The translations under genes were made by a program, and so were the position numbers. Below, piece after piece: positions 61,251-64,000 of a stretch of 64,000 bases of DNA. The notes below the pieces were generated by a model. It was not told where the DNA came from, did no database searches, and saw nothing but the letters and a program-made list of their open reading frames with translations. The DNA is taken from NCBI GenBank assembly GCA_937924525.1, contig CALDSU010000006.1, positions 1-64,000 on the forward strand, written 5' to 3'. Positions within the stretch are counted from its first letter, which is position 1. Each line of letters opens with the position of its first letter. The stretch is from an uncultured Bryobacteraceae bacterium. GTDB lineage: Bacteria; Acidobacteriota; Terriglobia; Bryobacterales; Bryobacteraceae.

Positions 61251-62987
61251 ATGACGGCGCGAAAACGGGTGGTGGTGGTGGGTGGAGTGGCGGGCGGGGC
61301 GTCCTGCGCGGCGCGTTTGCGGCGTTTGGACGAGAGCGCGGAAATCACGGTGCTGGACCGCGGCCCTTACGTCTCGTTCGCCAACTGCGGGCTCCCGTAC
61401 TACGTCGGCGACGTGATCCGGGACGAGGGAAAACTGCTGGTGGCCACTCCCGAGTTGTTCCGCCAGCGGTTCAACATTCAGGTGCGCACGCGGCACGAGG
61501 TGCGGAGAATCGACCGGGCCGCGCGCGCGCTCGAGGTCTGCGAACTGACCTCGGGCAGCGTCTACCGCCAGGGTTACGATGCGCTGGTGCTGTCGCCGGG
61601 GGCGGCCCCGGTCCGCCCGCCGCTGCCGGGTATCGACCTGCCCGGCATTTTCACGCTCCGCACTGTCCCTGACAGCCGCCGCATTCGCGAGTGGATCGAA
61701 AGCCGCCGCGCGCGGCGGGCGGTCGTGGTGGGAGGAGGTTTTATTGGCCTGGAGATGGCGGAGAACCTCGTCCACCGGGGTCTGGAGGTCGCCGTCGTCG
61801 AGATGGCGGCTCAACTGATGCCTGCGCTCGATCCGGAGATGGCGGACTACGTGTTGCGGCGCGTCCGGGCGCACACCGCCGCGGTGCGGTTGGGCGACGC
61901 GGTGGCAGCCTTCGAGCCGGATCCCGGGGGCGAACTGCTGGTCCGCACGCGGGAGGGCGCGGCGCTGTCCGCCGACCTCGTCATCCTCGCGATTGGGGTG
62001 CGGCCGGAAACCGCGCTGGCGCGCGACGCGGGTCTGGAAATCGGCGTGCGGGGCGGGATCCGTGTAGATGAGCAGATGCGGACGAGCGACCCGCACATCT
62101 GGGCGGTGGGAGACGCGGTGGAAGTACGGAACTTCGTCACCGGCGAACAGGAGTTGATCGCGCTGGCCGGCCCGGCCAACCGCCAGGGACGAATCGCCGC
62201 CGAGGTCATTTGCGGGCGGGATTCGCGTTTCCGCGGCGTGCAGGGGACCGCGGTCTGCGGTTTCTTCGGAATGACGGTAGCGATGACCGGCGCCACGGAA
62301 CGGTCGCTCCGCCGCGCGGGCCGGGCAGACTTTTCCGCGGTCTATTTGCATCCCGGCCACCATGCGGGCTACTACCCCGGCGCGCGTCCCATTCACCTGA
62401 AACTGCTCTTCCGCCCCTCCGATGGGCGCATCCTCGGCGCGCAGGCGGTGGGCGAGGAGGGCGTGGAGCGCCGCATTGACGTCATTGCGATGGCGATGCA
62501 ACAATCCGGCACGGTGTTCGACCTCGAAGAAGCCGAACTTTGTTACGCCCCGCAGTATGGAGCGGCAAAGGATCCGGTGAACCTTTGCGGCATGCTGGCC
62601 GCCAACGTCGCGCGCGGGGACGTCGCGCTGGCCGATTGGAGCGATCTGCCGGCGACGGACGCGCTCTTGCTGGACGTTCGCGAACCGGCGGAATTTGCAG
62701 CCGGCACTTTGCCGGGAGCCGTCAACCTGCCGCTCGGTCAACTCCGCGGCCGGCTGGCGGAATTGCCGCGCGACCGGGAAATTTGGGTCCATTGCGGCGT
62801 CGGCCAGCGGGCTTACTATGCCAACCGCCTGCTCGCCCAGCACGGTTTTCGCGTGCGCAACCTGTCGGGCGGTTATCAGACTTACCGCGCCTGGTATCCT
62901 CAGGGTGCGGGAAACGAGCACTCAGGAGAATCCCATGATCGACAAAGCGAAGAGCATCGATCTGCTGAACAAGGCAGTCGCCGATGA
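61251..62987 (+). CDS. CoA-disulfide reductase-like flavoprotein fused to a rhodanese domain
   Basis: From the ATG at 61251 the protein has 578 residues. The FAD site is VVVVGGVAGGASCAARLRRL and the redox cysteine lies in SFANCGLPYYVG near residue 42, the single-cysteine type of CoA-disulfide/NADH oxidases. The NAD(P)-binding VVVGGGFIGLEMAENL (about 155-170) and AVGDAVEVRN follow. The C-terminal rhodanese domain (about 470-560) has LLLDVREPAEFAAGTLPGA and the cysteine in WVHCGVGQRAYY. This architecture reduces CoA disulfides or persulfides. It overlaps the bacterioferritin gene by 53 bases, an unusually long overlap. Confidence 0.92.
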   Translation: MTARKRVVVVGGVAGGASCAARLRRLDESAEITVLDRGPYVSFANCGLPYYVGDVIRDEGKLLVATPELFRQRFNIQVRTRHEVRRIDRAARALEVCELTSGSVYRQGYDALVLSPGAAPVRPPLPGIDLPGIFTLRTVPDSRRIREWIESRRARRAVVVGGGFIGLEMAENLVHRGLEVAVVEMAAQLMPALDPEMADYVLRRVRAHTAAVRLGDAVAAFEPDPGGELLVRTREGAALSADLVILAIGVRPETALARDAGLEIGVRGGIRVDEQMRTSDPHIWAVGDAVEVRNFVTGEQELIALAGPANRQGRIAAEVICGRDSRFRGVQGTAVCGFFGMTVAMTGATERSLRRAGRADFSAVYLHPGHHAGYYPGARPIHLKLLFRPSDGRILGAQAVGEEGVERRIDVIAMAMQQSGTVFDLEEAELCYAPQYGAAKDPVNLCGMLAANVARGDVALADWSDLPATDALLLDVREPAEFAAGTLPGAVNLPLGQLRGRLAELPRDREIWVHCGVGQRAYYANRLLAQHGFRVRNLSGGYQTYRAWYPQGAGNEHSGESHDRQSEEHRSAEQGSRR

Positions 62988-63426
62988 GTTACAAGCCGTC
63001 CATCAGTACATGTATTTCCACTTTCACCTGGACGACCAGGGCTTTGCGCCCCTGGCGGACTTGTTCAAGCGGGTGGCCATCCAGGAGATGGGCCACGTGG
63101 AGAAACTGGCGGAACGGATTCTGTTTCTGAAGGGCGACGTGACCATGGCGCTCGCCGGACCGGTGGAACGCATCACCGACCCGGCGGGCATGCTGGAAAA
63201 GGCCGCACAGCTGGAGGAAGGCAGCGCGCACGACTACAACCTGGCCGCGGTGGAATGTGGCGCGAACGCCGACGCCGCTTCTCGCCAGGTATTCGAACAA
63301 CTGGTGACCGACGAAGAAGGGCACTACGACCTGTTCGACAAGCAACTCGACAACATTCGCCGTTTCGGCCCGAACTACCTGGCGTTGCAGTCATTTTCAG
63401 CCGAGCCGCCCGAGGAAGAGGCCTGA
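62935..63426 (+). CDS. bfr: Bacterioferritin
   Basis: The ATG at 62935, after AGGAGAA, gives a 163-residue protein (E. coli Bfr has 158). Every ferroxidase ligand of bacterioferritin falls in its canonical position: Glu18, Glu51, His54, Glu94, Glu127 and His130. Met52, the haem-binding methionine of Bfr, is also present (QEMGHVEKL). It should form the iron-storing 24-mer and oxidise Fe(II). It overlaps the end of the disulfide reductase gene, so both are likely produced from one transcript. No bfd ferredoxin was seen. Confidence 0.93.
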   Translation: MIDKAKSIDLLNKAVADELQAVHQYMYFHFHLDDQGFAPLADLFKRVAIQEMGHVEKLAERILFLKGDVTMALAGPVERITDPAGMLEKAAQLEEGSAHDYNLAAVECGANADAASRQVFEQLVTDEEGHYDLFDKQLDNIRRFGPNYLALQSFSAEPPEEEA

Positions 63427-63427
63427 G

Positions 63428-63874
63428 CTAGCGGGACTCTTCCGGCTTGGCTGCCGGCCTGCTATGCTCCGGGCCCAACCCCAGGGCAATCAAAGAAAGG
63501 GAGTTGATTTTGCCCGTCGGCTCCAGATGCTGATCTTGCTGGAACCGCTTCAGCGCTTCGATCGATTCCGGACCCCACTGGCCATTTGTTTCGGCGGAAA
63601 AGTACCCTTTTTCCGCCAGCGCTTGTTGAATTTGCTTATAACGGTCCGCCGACGGCGCCGTTTGCGTTGCCCGGCGGGGAGGCTGCGTCCCCTGGGAGCC
63701 CGCAGGTTTCTTTTTGGCCGCAGTTTTCCTCGCGGCGCTGGAGGACTTGGAGGTTCCCGCGCTCTTTGCGGTTCCTTTCGCCGGGGCAGGATTTTTCTTG
63801 GCGGGAGGAGCGGCCCACGCCGCTCCTCCCCACCACAGCCAAACGCCCGCCAGCAAACAGACTGCCGCCTGCAT
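63428..63874 (-). CDS. Exported peptidoglycan-binding-domain protein
   Basis: From the ATG at 63874 the protein has 148 residues. It has a signal peptide (MQAAVCLLAGVWLWWGGAAWAAP) and a Lys/Ala/Ser-rich linker (about 25-75). A C-terminal PG_binding_1-type domain (about 80-130) has QIQQALAEKGYF, NGQWGPESIEALKRFQQDQH and LEPTGKINSLSLIALGL. It is likely a periplasmic protein that attaches to peptidoglycan. It starts 5 bases after the stop of a PDZ-type protease gene and is probably coupled to it. An open frame extends to 63925 but overlaps that gene. Confidence 0.85.
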   Translation of the reverse strand: MQAAVCLLAGVWLWWGGAAWAAPPAKKNPAPAKGTAKSAGTSKSSSAARKTAAKKKPAGSQGTQPPRRATQTAPSADRYKQIQQALAEKGYFSAETNGQWGPESIEALKRFQQDQHLEPTGKINSLSLIALGLGPEHSRPAAKPEESR

Positions 63875-63879
63875 GCCGG

Positions 63880-64000
63880 TTATTGGCTTTCCTTCAGCGT
63901 GCCGGCCAGGAACAGGGTGGTCCATTCACCGCGCCCCCTACCCAGGGGACTGGTCGAGCGCAACACTCTGAACGCCACGGGGTCGCCGGGTTTCAGGGTC
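63880..64000 (-). CDS. C-terminal end of a PDZ-domain (Deg/HtrA-like) protein, cut by the window edge
   Basis: The last 39 codons of a gene that continues to the right of the window read TLKPGDPVAFRVLRSTSPLG and onward to TTLFLAGTLKESQ before a TAA at 63882-63880. LKPGD followed by VAFRVLR is the typical end of a PDZ domain, as in Deg/HtrA proteins, but the protease domain is not in the window, so only the domain is supported. Confidence 0.55.
   Translation of the reverse strand, partial: TLKPGDPVAFRVLRSTSPLGRGRGEWTTLFLAGTLKESQ

Overview
The window looks like chromosomal DNA of an Acidobacteriota member, most probably of the Solibacter/Bryobacter group (Solibacterales/Bryobacterales). This is inferred from the high G+C content, three copies of the module combining a planctomycete-type cytochrome c/DUF1549/DUF1553 protein with a DUF1501 protein, a large TonB-dependent receptor with an N-terminal carboxypeptidase-regulatory-like domain, a split YbhGFSR-type exporter, and many DapA-like, amidase, creatininase and Gfo/Idh genes. 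No rRNA, tRNA, insertion sequence, prophage or CRISPR array was seen. Genes are dense, often overlapping by 1-8 bases, and GTG/TTG starts are common.

Layout. 1-548: pyrR, running off the left edge. 617-5611: a five-gene leftward catabolic unit (Gfo/Idh oxidoreductase, M20 peptidase, class V aminotransferase, RhaT-like symporter, FCD-type GntR regulator) with a TGTATACA palindrome upstream and a second inside the first gene. 5712-11286: first DUF1501/DUF1549 locus with a secreted PPC-like partner, then an SMP-30 lactonase. 12314-18937: creatininase, the second DUF1501/cytochrome locus (1,116 aa, four CxxCH motifs) and a divergent amidohydrolase. 19540-22926: an HD-GYP/GAF/GGDEF protein, a PilZ protein and an exported HMA-domain protein with a 24-bp tandem duplication. 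22930-23757: an orphan zinc-finger anti-sigma-like protein. 24268-31633: a TetR-controlled efflux operon (TolC, HlyD/YbhG, two ABC ATPases, two permeases), followed by rsmD and a decayed TPR lipoprotein gene. 33600-38927: third DUF1501/cytochrome locus, with two DUF1501 genes in tandem. 39044-44703: an NfrB-like glycosyltransferase with a c-di-GMP-type MshEN domain, facing a TonB-dependent receptor.

44788-55794 is mostly housekeeping: glmU, a zinc-ribbon protein, rpsU, glgC, eno, gpmA, an exported RidA-like protein, a KDG-kinase-like PfkB protein, a YjbQ protein, murA, a rhodanese, a small unknown protein and an RRM protein. 55924-63426 holds an amidase, two divergent DapA-family genes, a SulP transporter, a CoA-disulfide-reductase/rhodanese fusion and a bacterioferritin. 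63428-64000 holds a peptidoglycan-binding protein and the tail of what looks like a PDZ-type protease.

Themes. (i) Three loci repeat the same poorly characterised secreted cytochrome/DUF1501 module. (ii) c-di-GMP biology recurs: a hybrid synthase/hydrolase, a PilZ protein and a MshEN glycosyltransferase. (iii) There are signs of gene decay at 23.8-24.2 kb and 32.2-33.5 kb. No wholly new defence or mobile system was found. The strongest candidates for unexplored biology are the cytochrome/DUF1501 module, especially the four-CxxCH version, the MshEN glycosyltransferase without NfrA, and the exported RidA-like protein.
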